From: Bradyrhizobium diazoefficiens USDA 110
GTDB lineage: Bacteria > Pseudomonadota > Alphaproteobacteria > Rhizobiales > Xanthobacteraceae
Direction: 5' to 3'
NCBI RefSeq assembly: GCF_000011365.1
Contig: NC_004463.1
Coordinates: forward strand, 6,186,001 to 6,250,000
DNA: 64,000 nt
The translations under genes and the position numbers were made by a program. Each line of letters opens with the position of its first letter. Positions within the stretch are counted from its first letter, which is position 1. Shown here piece by piece: positions 9,333 through 18,182 of the stretch. Below the pieces are notes generated by a model that saw only the letters and a program-made list of their open reading frames with translations, made no database searches and was not told where the DNA came from.

Positions 9333-10157
9333 ATGACGTCGCATGACAGGGCGAAGGTTTTGGCAGGAAAGACTGCGCTGGTGACCGGCGCGGGGCGCGG
9401 GCTCGGTCGCGCCTTTGCGGAGAAGCTTGCCGCGCTCGGCGCCGACGTCGCCATCCACGGCATGCGCGAGAACGGACCGGCGGAATATGGCGAGGGTACC
9501 ACCCTCACCGCGGTTGCCGCTGAGATCGGCCGGCAATTCGGTGTCCGCACCCAGCGGGTGCTCGGCGATCTCACCAAGGGTGAGGACATCGCGCGTGTGA
9601 TAGCCGAGACAGAAGACGCGCTCGGACCGATCGACATCCTGGTGCACAATGCCGGCGGCGACATCGCAGCCGCCGGCGGCAAGCCGGATCCGAACGACGC
9701 GGTGAATATCAAGGAGGCCGATGTGCGCGCGGTGCTGGAGCGCAATCTGCTCTCGACCATCCTGACCTGCCAGGCGGTCGCGCGCGGCATGATGGAGCGG
9801 CGCCGCGGCCGCATCGTCACGCTTGGCTCGGTCGCCGCCTTCAAGGGGCGCACCAACGGTGCGATCTATGCGGTGTCGAAGGCCGGCGTGACCCACTACA
9901 CGCGATGCCTGGCCGACCAGCTCCGCCCCTACGACATCGCCGTCAACTGCATCGCACCGGGCGATACCCGCACCGGCCGCTTCCTCGGCACGCGCGCGGT
10001 GGACCCTGACAGGATGGTCGAGACCGGCACGCTCGACCGCATCGCGACTGTCGACGAGGTCGCGCGCGTCGTCGAATTCTTCGCCGGTCCCATGGGCGCG
10101 TTCGTCTCCGGCCAGGTCCTCAGGATCGACGGCGGCGGACAGTGCTGGCCGGGCTGA
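9333..10157 (+). CDS. Short-chain dehydrogenase/reductase
   Basis: This 274-residue NAD(P)-dependent oxidoreductase shows the cofactor motif TGAGRGLG (about residues 17-24), HNAGGD, the catalytic Ser in VTLGSVAAF and YAVSKAG with the catalytic Tyr and Lys. A classical SDR; the substrate is not predictable. ATG 9333 follows AGGAAGAAGA and gives a normal family length; the in-frame extension upstream runs into the caspase-like gene and is rejected. A bidirectional hairpin terminator follows at 10191-10211. Confidence 0.93.
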   Translation: MTSHDRAKVLAGKTALVTGAGRGLGRAFAEKLAALGADVAIHGMRENGPAEYGEGTTLTAVAAEIGRQFGVRTQRVLGDLTKGEDIARVIAETEDALGPIDILVHNAGGDIAAAGGKPDPNDAVNIKEADVRAVLERNLLSTILTCQAVARGMMERRRGRIVTLGSVAAFKGRTNGAIYAVSKAGVTHYTRCLADQLRPYDIAVNCIAPGDTRTGRFLGTRAVDPDRMVETGTLDRIATVDEVARVVEFFAGPMGAFVSGQVLRIDGGGQCWPG

Positions 10158-10190
10158 AGCGCGTCCACACCACAACGCAGGACAAAGAAA

Positions 10191-10211
10191 AGGGCCGCTG
10201 CAAGCGGCCCT
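10191..10211. terminator. Bidirectional terminator between convergent genes
   Basis: AGGGCCGCT and AGCGGCCCT form a 9-pair stem with a 3-base loop. It is followed by CTTCTC on the plus strand and by TTTCTTTG on the minus strand. It lies between the convergent SDR and DUF2778 genes. Confidence 0.8.
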
Positions 10212-10235
10212 CTTCTCATCGGGAATGAACCGGGA

Positions 10236-11423
10236 TCAATCGACCCGCGCCAGCACCGCGAGCTTGCGGATGCCCTTGTTGCGGTAGGCGTCGAGGAACG
10301 CGTAGTAGTCCTTGAACGACACGCAGCCGTTGGAGTCGCCGTTCGGCCCGAGCATGAAGGTGTGCGCGAGCAGGCCGTCGCGGCCGTAGATCGCGCTCTC
10401 GCCGCCGATCGGTGTCAGGCGCAGCGCCGGCACGCCGTGGAACAGCGCCTCGCGCGGCTTCAGCGTGTAGATGTGCGGCGGGGTCACGCCGCGCATGCGG
10501 ACGCGCGAGGAACGGGGATCGTCGAGATTGGAGCCGAGGCCGGAATGCGCCTCGAGCTTGGTGCCGTCGGGCAGATAAACCGTCTTGGCGGTGATGTCGT
10601 AGACCGCGGTGTCGCGCTCATAGGGCGCCGAACCGCCGAGCATGGGGTTCTGCTCCCTCGGCGCGATGGACGCGGTCACGCTGGCATCGGCCGAGGCATA
10701 GGCGAGCAGCCCGCCGGAGGACTCGCGCTTGCCCCAGAGCTTCTCGACCATCGACTGGCGCGGCCCGGTGATCGACATCACCGCGGCCTTGGCGCGGTCG
10801 GCGAATGATTTTGGCTTCGCCTCGGGCGCCGGCACGATCTCGGCCGGATCGGCCGAAGCCAGTTGCATCTGCGCATCCGGAGCGCGCTTGGCCTTGGCGG
10901 CATCAGCGATCTTTTCAGTGGCCTTGTCAGTGGCCTTGGCCGGGGCGGACGGCTTCAGCGCTTCGGCGACCTTCGCGATCACGCCCGGCTTCGCGGTGTC
11001 GGCGACCTTCGTCGCGGGAGCCTGAGCTACGGCACTCGCCGCATTGGATTCCACCCCTTGCGTCGCGGCCGCGGCAAAGCGCTCGTTGAACATCTCGCGC
11101 GAGATCGGCGCGGCGACCTGCAAGCGGTCCGGCAGGAGAGCGAAGGCTTCCTTGATGGCATCGCCCGCCTCGCGCAGCGCGACCTTGGGCGCGCGCTTGA
11201 TCACGGGCTCGTCGTAACCGGCGCTGCCGACGGACGGGTAGACGCTGGCGGCGAAGATGTTGCTGTAGACGGTCCAGCCGGCGCCAAGCACGACGCAGCC
11301 GATCAAAGCGGCGCCAAGCACGTTTTTGGTGGTCATTTTCCGGGAAGACTTCCGATGTGGATTCTTGCCAGGATTTTTGGACTTCCGTGCCGCGTTACTC
11401 TGCGCAGCGATACTCGTACTCAT
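10236..11423 (-). CDS. Membrane-anchored DUF2778 (Tlde1/L,D-transpeptidase-like) protein
   Basis: The 395-residue protein has a basic cytoplasmic N-terminus, one membrane helix (LGAALIGCVVLGAGWTVY), an Ala/Lys-rich linker and a C-terminal DUF2778 domain. That domain contains HTFMLGPNGDSNGCVSF with the His and Ser-Asn-Gly-Cys residues expected of L,D-transpeptidase-type active sites. Relatives of this fold act on peptidoglycan peptides, some as type VI effectors. The anchored form suggests a housekeeping cell-wall role (inference). I prefer ATG 11423 with AAGGCG upstream; ATG 11336 is an alternative that also keeps the membrane helix. Confidence 0.82.
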   Translation of the reverse strand: MSTSIAAQSNAARKSKNPGKNPHRKSSRKMTTKNVLGAALIGCVVLGAGWTVYSNIFAASVYPSVGSAGYDEPVIKRAPKVALREAGDAIKEAFALLPDRLQVAAPISREMFNERFAAAATQGVESNAASAVAQAPATKVADTAKPGVIAKVAEALKPSAPAKATDKATEKIADAAKAKRAPDAQMQLASADPAEIVPAPEAKPKSFADRAKAAVMSITGPRQSMVEKLWGKRESSGGLLAYASADASVTASIAPREQNPMLGGSAPYERDTAVYDITAKTVYLPDGTKLEAHSGLGSNLDDPRSSRVRMRGVTPPHIYTLKPREALFHGVPALRLTPIGGESAIYGRDGLLAHTFMLGPNGDSNGCVSFKDYYAFLDAYRNKGIRKLAVLARVD

Positions 11424-11944
11424 TCGCCTTGCGTCCAGGACGGTGTCACTCAGTCCCCCTTCGAAGTGCCGCTGCTGGTCAGGTTCCGGGAACAGCATCT
11501 CGCAGAGGGTCGGAGCGTCATTAAGGCGACTTTTAGTTAAATGCGGATTAAGTTCGGGCAGATATGGGGCAACTCTCAATGCCGTCCCATTTCGAGAAAA
11601 AAGCCCGCAGAACTACGGACTTAGACGCTTCTGTTAACTATAATTCTCGGCTGGATCGGGCGGTCAGCGGACGTCTTTGACGGCCTCTCTAGGCGCATCC
11701 AACCAAGTCATTTTCGTGGTCTTCAATGCGGCCTGACCATAGCGGTGAAGCGTTGCGCGAGGCTGGTCGCGCTGGCCATCCCTCCGTCTTTCGGCGCATG
11801 GCGGCAACGCACACACACATCACACATCGCACTGAGCGCTCACGCAGCACGGCGCCGTGACCGAAAGTTGATCGCGCCGGTCTGGAAAAGGCCGCAGCGA
11901 CGAAATAGCTGCCAGACCCGGCACTTTTCAGCAGCCTCTGCGCG
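11424..11944. other. Long intergenic region, no gene seen
   Basis: About 520 bases separate the divergent DUF2778 and FecR-like genes. Reading frames here have no recognisable product. A TATAAT at 11639-11644 lacks a convincing -35 element. The palindrome at 11945-11962 is listed separately. Confidence 0.5.
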
Positions 11945-11962
11945 TGATACGGTACCGTATCA
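11945..11962. promoter_or_regulatory. Perfect 18-base palindrome upstream of the FecR-cyclase operon
   Basis: TGATACGGTACCGTATCA is its own reverse complement and ends 42 bases before the FecR-like start. The placement and symmetry suggest an operator for a dimeric repressor or activator. No regulator gene is adjacent, so the binder is unknown. Confidence 0.6.
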
Positions 11963-12004
11963 ACATCGCCTTGAACTGTGCCACGCACGCAAACGGAGGC
12001 TGGC

Positions 12005-12526
12005 ATGAGAGGGATCGCACGTGCCGGGTTTTTCGCCCTGGCGTGGTCGTCGTTGTTGACGGGATACGTGGCCGCGCAGCCCGCCAATGCGGGCTGCACG
12101 CCGTCGCCATCCGCCGCCGGCACTCAAACCTGGCGCTGCAACAACGGCATCACCATCGTTGCGGAAAACGGCGCCAGATTTGAACTTAAGGACGCGAACC
12201 GCGACGGACATATAGACTCCGTGGAGTTGAGCAGCAAAGCGCTGCTGGTCGAGGTTCCCAAAAAGCCCGGCGGCAATCCCTTCAAGGTGCTGACACCGCA
12301 AGCGATCGCCGCGGTGCGGGGCACCAAATGGGCCGTGGACGTCGCCGATGCAAAAACCTCGGTCTTCGTCGCCGACGGCCGTGTCGGCGTCAGCCGCAGG
12401 AGCCGCGGACGCGGCGTCGTTCTGGGCCCTGGCGAAGGCGTCGATGTCGAGGCAACCGGTCCATTGACCGTCAAGACATGGGGCCAGCCGCGCGTCGACG
12501 CGCTGATGGCAAGACTGGGTCAATAA
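12005..12526 (+). CDS. Exported FecR-domain protein
   Basis: The 173-residue protein has a signal peptide (residues 1-31, ending VAAQPANA) and a FecR-like beta domain (FKVLTPQAIAAVRGTKWAVDV, then TSVFVADGRVGV and VVLGPGEGVDV). No Fe-dicitrate sensor context is present. Instead it is followed by a CHASE2 adenylate cyclase. It probably works in the periplasm, where CHASE2 domains sense, and may be the ligand partner of the cyclase (inference). ATG 12005 follows CGGAGGC. A perfect 18-base palindrome lies upstream. Confidence 0.85.
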   Translation: MRGIARAGFFALAWSSLLTGYVAAQPANAGCTPSPSAAGTQTWRCNNGITIVAENGARFELKDANRDGHIDSVELSSKALLVEVPKKPGGNPFKVLTPQAIAAVRGTKWAVDVADAKTSVFVADGRVGVSRRSRGRGVVLGPGEGVDVEATGPLTVKTWGQPRVDALMARLGQ

Positions 12527-12543
12527 GGCCCGGACGACAAAGC

Positions 12544-12581
12544 GAAGAAGATTGCAGTACGTGAAGAAGATTGCAGTACGT
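12544..12581 (+). repeat. 19-base perfect tandem duplication at the cyclase translation start
   Basis: GAAGAAGATTGCAGTACGT occurs twice head to tail (12544-12562 and 12563-12581), ending one base before ATG 12583. Each copy carries a GAAGAAG stretch that could serve as a weak ribosome binding site and an in-frame-capable TTG. Gain or loss of a copy would alter initiation. Confidence 0.95.
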
Positions 12582-12582
12582 A

Positions 12583-14469
12583 ATGACTAGACGCGTTCAG
12601 ATCCTGGTGGCACTCGTCCTCACCGCGCTGTGGGGTGCAGGCATCTATGCCGCTCACGCCAACGGCCATCTGCGCTTTCTCGACCACCTCGAAGCGACGC
12701 TGACCGACCTGCGGACGCAAATCCGCGGCGTGCAGGCTCCGCCCGATCTCGTCACCATCGTCGCGATCGACGACACCGTCGTCAAACGCGGCGGCAGCTA
12801 TCCCTTGCCGCGCGCCGATCTCGCCCGGATCGTCGACACCATCGTGCAGTTCAAGCCGAAGGTCGTCGCGATCGACCTCCTGCTGGTCGACCGCAGCGCC
12901 GCGATCGGCGACGCCACGCTGGCCAACACGCTCGCCACCGGTCCCATGGTCCTCGCCGCCGCGGCGATCTTCCCGTCCGCCAGCGAGACCGTGGAGTCCA
13001 GCAGCCAGGGCCCCCTCGCCGTCCTGCCGCAAGCCGAGCGCTTCCTGCTGCCCTTGCCCGCATTTGCCGACCACGCCGAGGTCGGCGTCGTCAACGTCGC
13101 GACGGGACAATCCGGCTCGCCGCTCTCGATACCGATGCTGTTCCGGACGCACGACAAGGTCGAGCTGTCGTTCCCCTTGCGGGTCGCGACCCGCGCGCTC
13201 GACAAGCCGCTGACGATCGCGCCGGATCATCTCATGCTCGGCGATCGCGCGGTGCCGACCGACACCGACTTCGCGCTGCCGATCACCTATTACGGCCCGC
13301 GCCGCACCATCCGTACCGTCAGCGCGCAGAGCATCTTCGACGGCACGCTCAGTCGCGCCGCCATCGAGAACCGCATCGTCGTGATCGGCGCCTCGGTCGC
13401 CGGCGGCGGTGATTTCTATCCGACGCCGTTCGATTCCCTCATGCCCGGCGTCGAGGTGATCTCGACCGCAATCACCCATCTCATCGCCGGCGACGGCATC
13501 GTGCGCGACCGCAAGGTGCATATCGCCGACGCGCTTGCCGCCGTCCTGCTGCCGGTGCTGCTGGTGGGCTTGCTCGCCTGGCGGCGCAGCGCGCTCGGCA
13601 TCATGGCGGCGGCGGCGGTGATGATCGCCTGGGCCGGGCTCAATCTGTTCGCGTTCACGCACGGGGTCTGGCTGAACGCCGCGACCACGCTTGCGGCCGC
13701 GGTTCCGCCCGTTGCGATCTTTGCCGGCGTGCAGCTATGGGCGGGAGGCCGCCGCACGCAGTATTTCGCCGCCAAGAGCAGGTCGCTTGCGCTCTTCCAG
13801 GCACCCGCCGTGCAGGAGTGGCTGGCGCGCGATCCGAACTTCCTGTCGAAGCCCGTCCGGCAGGACGCCGCCGTGGTCTTCATCGATCTCTCCGGCTTTA
13901 CGGCGCTGAGCGAACGGACCGATCCGGACGCGCTCAGGGATCTCCTGAAGGCGTTTCACGCGTTGATCGACAAGGCGGCCGTCGATTGCGGCGGCATGGT
14001 CACCGGCTTTCTCGGCGACGGCGCCATGCTCCTGTTCGGACTGCCGCACGCCATGCCGGATGACGCGGCGCGTGCGCTGAAATGTTCGATCGACCTGCAT
14101 CGCGGCGTCGAACGCTGGATCGCCTCGCTGCCCCCTGCGATCGGGGGCCAGCTCGGTTTCAAGATCGGCGCGCATTTCGGCCCGATCGTCGCCTCCCGTC
14201 TCGGCGAAAGCCACCAGCACATCACGGCGACCGGCGACACCGTCAACGTCGCAAGCCGGCTGATGGAGGTCGCCGCCCAGAACGATGCGCGGCTCGCGCT
14301 GACCGACACGCTGCTGGATGCCGCCGACTTCCACGGCACTCCCAACGGCGTCCTGACAGGCCCCCTGCTCACGCAGGTCCGCGGCCGCTCCGGCGTCGTG
14401 ACCGTCTGGTTCTGGCGCGACCGGCACAGGCCCAGCCAGGCCACCGCCAAGGCCGAGATGATCGACTGA
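12583..14469 (+). CDS. CHASE2-domain class III adenylate/guanylate cyclase
   Basis: The 628-residue membrane protein is an N-terminal helix, a periplasmic CHASE2 domain (about residues 30-310, VTIVAIDDTVVKRGGSYPLP, VVAIDLLLVDRS), three membrane helices (about 320-400) and a class III cyclase domain (VVFIDLSGFTALSER with the metal-binding Asp, FLGDGAMLLFG, TATGDTVNVASRL). It should make cAMP or cGMP in response to a periplasmic signal. It follows a FecR-domain protein, probably in one operon. I take ATG 12583; a TTG four codons upstream is possible within the tandem repeat. Confidence 0.92.
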   Translation: MTRRVQILVALVLTALWGAGIYAAHANGHLRFLDHLEATLTDLRTQIRGVQAPPDLVTIVAIDDTVVKRGGSYPLPRADLARIVDTIVQFKPKVVAIDLLLVDRSAAIGDATLANTLATGPMVLAAAAIFPSASETVESSSQGPLAVLPQAERFLLPLPAFADHAEVGVVNVATGQSGSPLSIPMLFRTHDKVELSFPLRVATRALDKPLTIAPDHLMLGDRAVPTDTDFALPITYYGPRRTIRTVSAQSIFDGTLSRAAIENRIVVIGASVAGGGDFYPTPFDSLMPGVEVISTAITHLIAGDGIVRDRKVHIADALAAVLLPVLLVGLLAWRRSALGIMAAAAVMIAWAGLNLFAFTHGVWLNAATTLAAAVPPVAIFAGVQLWAGGRRTQYFAAKSRSLALFQAPAVQEWLARDPNFLSKPVRQDAAVVFIDLSGFTALSERTDPDALRDLLKAFHALIDKAAVDCGGMVTGFLGDGAMLLFGLPHAMPDDAARALKCSIDLHRGVERWIASLPPAIGGQLGFKIGAHFGPIVASRLGESHQHITATGDTVNVASRLMEVAAQNDARLALTDTLLDAADFHGTPNGVLTGPLLTQVRGRSGVVTVWFWRDRHRPSQATAKAEMID

Positions 14470-14513
14470 ATAGCCACCGCTACCCGCCCAACACTCCGCC
14501 GGGACGACGGTGA

Positions 14514-16016
14514 CTACCGCGCCTCCGGTGGCGGCGAACGGTCCAGCACGTCGCCCTTGGCGCCTTCGAGCAGATCGATGCCGTAGGTCTCGATCACGAG
14601 CGGCCCGCGCTTGCGCTGCAATTGCGCAACCTGCGTCATCTCCGCAAAGAGATCGTTGACGGCGGGATGGCCGCCCTCACGCAGCTCATCGACATAGAGC
14701 AGCTTGCCGGCAAGCTGCTTTGGATCGGGCTCGGGCATGTTGACCCAGCGGATGCGCTGGTTCTGCTGCACCACGCAAGTGCCGCGCGGCAGATAGAAGG
14801 CGAGCCAGCCGGTGGTGCCGTAATCCGGCGCGAGCACGCATGTCGCACCGGTGCGGGCGCGCACGGCTTCGATCTCCGCGGCGAGTTCGCGCCAACCGAC
14901 GCCGACGCTGCGCACGGTCGCGTCACGGCGATAGCCGGACAAGATGCCCGTGTTGGCTTGCACGATCAGGGCCGCAAACATCACGATGCCGGCGGGTGCA
15001 GCCCAGCGCAGGCAAAAATCGACAAGGCGCCGCGCACGCGGCTTCCACTGCACGAGGTTGGCGGCGGCCGCAGCCGCAATCACGAAGGGCGGATAGACCG
15101 GCGCGAACCAGTTGGCCTCGACGCGCGCATGCAGCGAATGCCAGACGAAATAGGCGACAATGGTCCAGAACATCGTCTCGATGAGCACCCGCGAGGCCAG
15201 CGCGCCGGCGCGGCGCCAGGTCAGCGCGTGCAGCCCCATCGCACCAAGAATGAAGACCAGCGGGGTCGCGAACGCGATCTGGGTCGGGATCAGCTCGGCG
15301 ATGAAGACGGGGCGGAAATCCTCGATCCTGGCGCGCCCGAGCTGCTTTGCGAACGAGACCCATTGATGATCCGCGTTCCAGAGGATCACCGGCGAGAACA
15401 GCGCAAGGGCAACGAGGCCGCCGAGATAGGGCCAGGGCGAGAGGAACCAGCGCCTGAGCTTCGGCACGGCCGCGAGCCAGATCAGGATCGCCGGCCCGAA
15501 GAACATCGCGGTGTATTTCGACAGCAGCGCCGCACCGACGGCGGCACCGACCGCGAGCCACCAGACGCCGCGGCCGGTCTCCAGCACCTTGGCGAGGAAG
15601 AACAGCACGAAGCTGGAGGCGACCAGCAGCGGCGCATCGGGCGTGACGATCAGCGTGCCGACCGCGGCCAGCAGCGTCGCGTTGAGCAGGATGGCACTGG
15701 TGGCCGCGACGCGGGCGCCCCCGAACAGGATCGCGGCCGAGCGATAGATCGCATAGCTCATCGGCAGCGCGAGCAGGATCGAGACGAGGCGGACGCCGAG
15801 CTCGGTGTCGCCGGCGATCATGGTGCCGGCGCGGATGACATAGGCGACCATCGGCGGGTGGTCGTAATAGCCTCCGGCGAGGTTCTTCGACCACATCCAG
15901 TAATAGGCTTCGTCGAAGGTGATCGGCGTGAAGGCGGCCGCGACGAGCCGCAGGGCCACCAGCGCGAGAATCACCAGCGCCGTGTTGCGGACAATCCGCG
16001 CGTCAGCCCCGCCCAT
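14514..16016 (-). CDS. Membrane glycosyltransferase, GT39/GT83 (ArnT-like)
   Basis: This 500-residue polytopic inner-membrane protein has the first-loop signature FDEAYYWMWSKNL with the acidic pair of polyprenyl-phosphate-dependent transferases, then YYDHPPM, followed by about ten membrane helices and a periplasmic C-terminal domain. It transfers a sugar from a polyprenyl-phosphate donor to lipid A, a glycan or protein. It lies 18 bases after a GT2-GtrA protein that could make or flip that donor, so the pair probably acts together on the cell envelope. Confidence 0.9.
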   Translation of the reverse strand: MGGADARIVRNTALVILALVALRLVAAAFTPITFDEAYYWMWSKNLAGGYYDHPPMVAYVIRAGTMIAGDTELGVRLVSILLALPMSYAIYRSAAILFGGARVAATSAILLNATLLAAVGTLIVTPDAPLLVASSFVLFFLAKVLETGRGVWWLAVGAAVGAALLSKYTAMFFGPAILIWLAAVPKLRRWFLSPWPYLGGLVALALFSPVILWNADHQWVSFAKQLGRARIEDFRPVFIAELIPTQIAFATPLVFILGAMGLHALTWRRAGALASRVLIETMFWTIVAYFVWHSLHARVEANWFAPVYPPFVIAAAAAANLVQWKPRARRLVDFCLRWAAPAGIVMFAALIVQANTGILSGYRRDATVRSVGVGWRELAAEIEAVRARTGATCVLAPDYGTTGWLAFYLPRGTCVVQQNQRIRWVNMPEPDPKQLAGKLLYVDELREGGHPAVNDLFAEMTQVAQLQRKRGPLVIETYGIDLLEGAKGDVLDRSPPPEAR

Positions 16017-16034
16017 ACCGGTTTCCTTAGCGCG

Positions 16035-17168
16035 CTATTTCTTGCGCCAGACGAACAGTCCGGACATCGCGTAGTTCCACACCACGCCCATCAGCGCGCC
16101 GGCCAGGCCGGCCAGCCACCAGATCGGCTCCTGGTCGTAGACCGAGAAGGCGACGCCGACATTGGCGAGCAGGCCGACGCTGCACACGATGTAGAAGGCG
16201 ATCAGGCCGCGCAGCAGCGCAAAGCCCTTCAGCCGCTGATCGCGATAGGTGAGGAAGTTGTTGAGGACGAAGTTGCTGGTCATGGCGACGACGGCGCCTG
16301 CCGCCTGCGCTTCCGCGAACGGCGCCTTGAACACGTGAAGCCCGATGAACAGCGTGGCCAGGTGCACCACGAGACCGATGCCGCCGACCATCGCGAACAG
16401 GATGAAGCGCAGCGAGAGGATGTCGTTGCTCAGCTTGGCCAGCACGAGGCCCAGGAAGTCGAGCGCGACCATGGAATCCAGCTTGCTCTCACCGTGCTGG
16501 CGGGCGCCGAAGGTGTAGGGAATCTCGACGGCCCGCAAGCTGCCATGCGCGGTCGCGACCAGGTCGAGCAGGATCTTGAAGCCATGCACCGAAAGTTTCG
16601 GCGCCAATTCCTCGAAACGATCGCGGCGGACCATGAAGAAGCCGCTCATGGGATCGGCGATCTCGACCCGCAGCATCTTCCTGGCGACCTCGGTCGCCAG
16701 CGCACTGGCGCCGGCGCGCTGCTTGTTGAAGCCTTCGCTCTTGTAGCCCTCGATGTAGCGGCTGCCGACCACCAGATCGGCCTCGTCGCTGGCGAGCAGC
16801 AGCAGCATCTTCGGCAGCTGCGTCTCGTCGTGCTGAAGGTCGGCGTCGATCACGGCGACAAAGGGGGCGCTGGAGGCCAGGATGCCTTCGATGCAGGCGC
16901 CGGACAGGCCGCGGCGGCCGATGCGGCGGACACAGCGCACGCGGCTGTCGCGCTGGGCCAGCGCGCGCACGACGTCCCAGGTGCCGTCGGGTGAATTGTC
17001 GTCGACGAACACGACCTCCCAGGCGACGCTGGCGAGCGTCGCCTCCAGGCGCCGGTAGAGCACCGTGACGTTGTCGCGCTCGTTGAAGGTCGGGACGATG
17101 ACCGACAGTTCCGGCCCCTCTTGAGCCTGGGGCGGATTGTCGGGGCCCGGTCTGATCGTTTCATTCAT
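16035..17168 (-). CDS. GT2 polyprenyl-phosphate glycosyltransferase with GtrA domain
   Basis: The 377-residue protein has an N-terminal dolichyl-phosphate-mannose-synthase-like GT2 domain (LSVIVPTFNERDNV, FVDDNSPDGTW, DADLQHDE, about residues 20-240) and a C-terminal four-helix GtrA-like domain (about 250-375). Such fusions make and translocate polyprenyl-phosphate sugars. It is the first gene of a two-gene operon with the GT39-type transferase. ATG 17168 gives the normal N-terminus MNETIRPG. Confidence 0.92.
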   Translation of the reverse strand: MNETIRPGPDNPPQAQEGPELSVIVPTFNERDNVTVLYRRLEATLASVAWEVVFVDDNSPDGTWDVVRALAQRDSRVRCVRRIGRRGLSGACIEGILASSAPFVAVIDADLQHDETQLPKMLLLLASDEADLVVGSRYIEGYKSEGFNKQRAGASALATEVARKMLRVEIADPMSGFFMVRRDRFEELAPKLSVHGFKILLDLVATAHGSLRAVEIPYTFGARQHGESKLDSMVALDFLGLVLAKLSNDILSLRFILFAMVGGIGLVVHLATLFIGLHVFKAPFAEAQAAGAVVAMTSNFVLNNFLTYRDQRLKGFALLRGLIAFYIVCSVGLLANVGVAFSVYDQEPIWWLAGLAGALMGVVWNYAMSGLFVWRKK

Positions 17169-17412
17169 GACGGCAGCGTATATCCGCCGCGTCCTGCGCT
17201 GCCAAGCCGGGGTTTCCAAGGGGAAGGGCCCAAATGGGCCCTAAAATGCCAACGACCCCGGAACGGCGGGCGCGCGTACATCCGGCGCAGCCTTAGCTAT
17301 TCCAAGGTCGTTCCAGCAACGGAGATCGTGACTCAACGTTGCCGTTAGTAGCTAGATGGGGACGGCAAAGCCGCTTTTCAAGGGGCAAAAGCACCCTTTT
17401 TCAGGCCGACGA

Positions 17413-17607
17413 CTAGTTCGGGACTTCCTTGATCACCGGGCCGCGCGGCGCGGGGGCTGCCGGCGCCATGGCCGCCGGGGCCGGATCGACCTTTGCCGGC
17501 TTGGGCGGCTTGCCGTACTGGCCGATCGGCCCGAGGACGACGGCGACCGCGAGCACGACCGCCGCGACGATCGCGCCCAAAATGCCACCCACCGACTCAG
17601 ACGACAT
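17413..17607 (-). CDS. Small single-pass membrane protein, Pro/Ala-rich
   Basis: The 64-residue protein has one hydrophobic helix (ILGAIVAAVVLAVAVVLG, residues 9-26) followed by a proline- and alanine-rich tail. No family is recognised. AGGGA lies upstream of the ATG and codon use is consistent with a real gene, but the short length leaves doubt. Confidence 0.6.
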   Translation of the reverse strand: MSSESVGGILGAIVAAVVLAVAVVLGPIGQYGKPPKPAKVDPAPAAMAPAAPAPRGPVIKEVPN

Positions 17608-17695
17608 GGAAGCCCATCCCTGTTCCAGATGCGATCATTGATACCACGGATGAACGCGGAGCCGGAAGGGCCACGGGACCGCGACCGCTGTCGAC

Positions 17696-18076
17696 CTATT
17701 TCTGCGGCGGCCTATGCTTGATGAAAGCCGTCACGATGTCCTTCTGCGCCGACTCCACCGCCCTGTTCGCGGTCGCGAGATGGGCGCCGGAATCGATGTT
17801 TGGATATTGCGTGGTGAGATAGTCGAGCAATGCCACCCGGTAATATTGCCGCTCCGACGGACAGGCGCCCGCAACCGAGCGGCCAAAATCCTGTTCCGAC
17901 AGGCCCTGATTGCTGTCGCGCGAATATTCCCGCGCCAGGCAATGCCAGTAATCGTCGCGGCCCTGCATGGCGAGCTTCTGCGCGCCCTTGGCGTCGTCGT
18001 CATCCGCCATGGCAGAATATGTGATGGCAGCAGATGTCATCATCATGAGCGCCGCCCCCAGCATCAGCATCCGCAT
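17696..18076 (-). CDS. Secreted hypothetical protein
   Basis: The 126-residue protein has a signal peptide (MRMLMLGAALMMMTSAAI, cleavage after AMA near residue 24) and an acidic mature start DDDDAK. Two cysteines (WHCLAREYS, AGACPSE) could form a disulfide. The family is not recognised. ATG 18076 has GAAGGAG upstream, which is why I reject the longer frame. Confidence 0.75.
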   Translation of the reverse strand: MRMLMLGAALMMMTSAAITYSAMADDDDAKGAQKLAMQGRDDYWHCLAREYSRDSNQGLSEQDFGRSVAGACPSERQYYRVALLDYLTTQYPNIDSGAHLATANRAVESAQKDIVTAFIKHRPPQK

Positions 18077-18182
18077 CTTGTTCTCCTTCTTCGCAGATGA
18101 TCTTGTCGGAAGCTTAGACGGGCCGCGGCAACTGGCCAATCACAACTCGTTTGACTAGGATGCCGGCCTCCCCTCCACGTCG

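Noticed and set aside
11639..11644. TATAAT as a promoter -10
   Set aside because: No -35 hexamer at 16-18 bases upstream on the plus strand and no gene close behind it.
14622..16994. 790-codon plus-strand frame opposite the two glycosyltransferases
   Set aside because: Charged low-complexity translation that spans two genuine genes and their junction, so it is a shadow.
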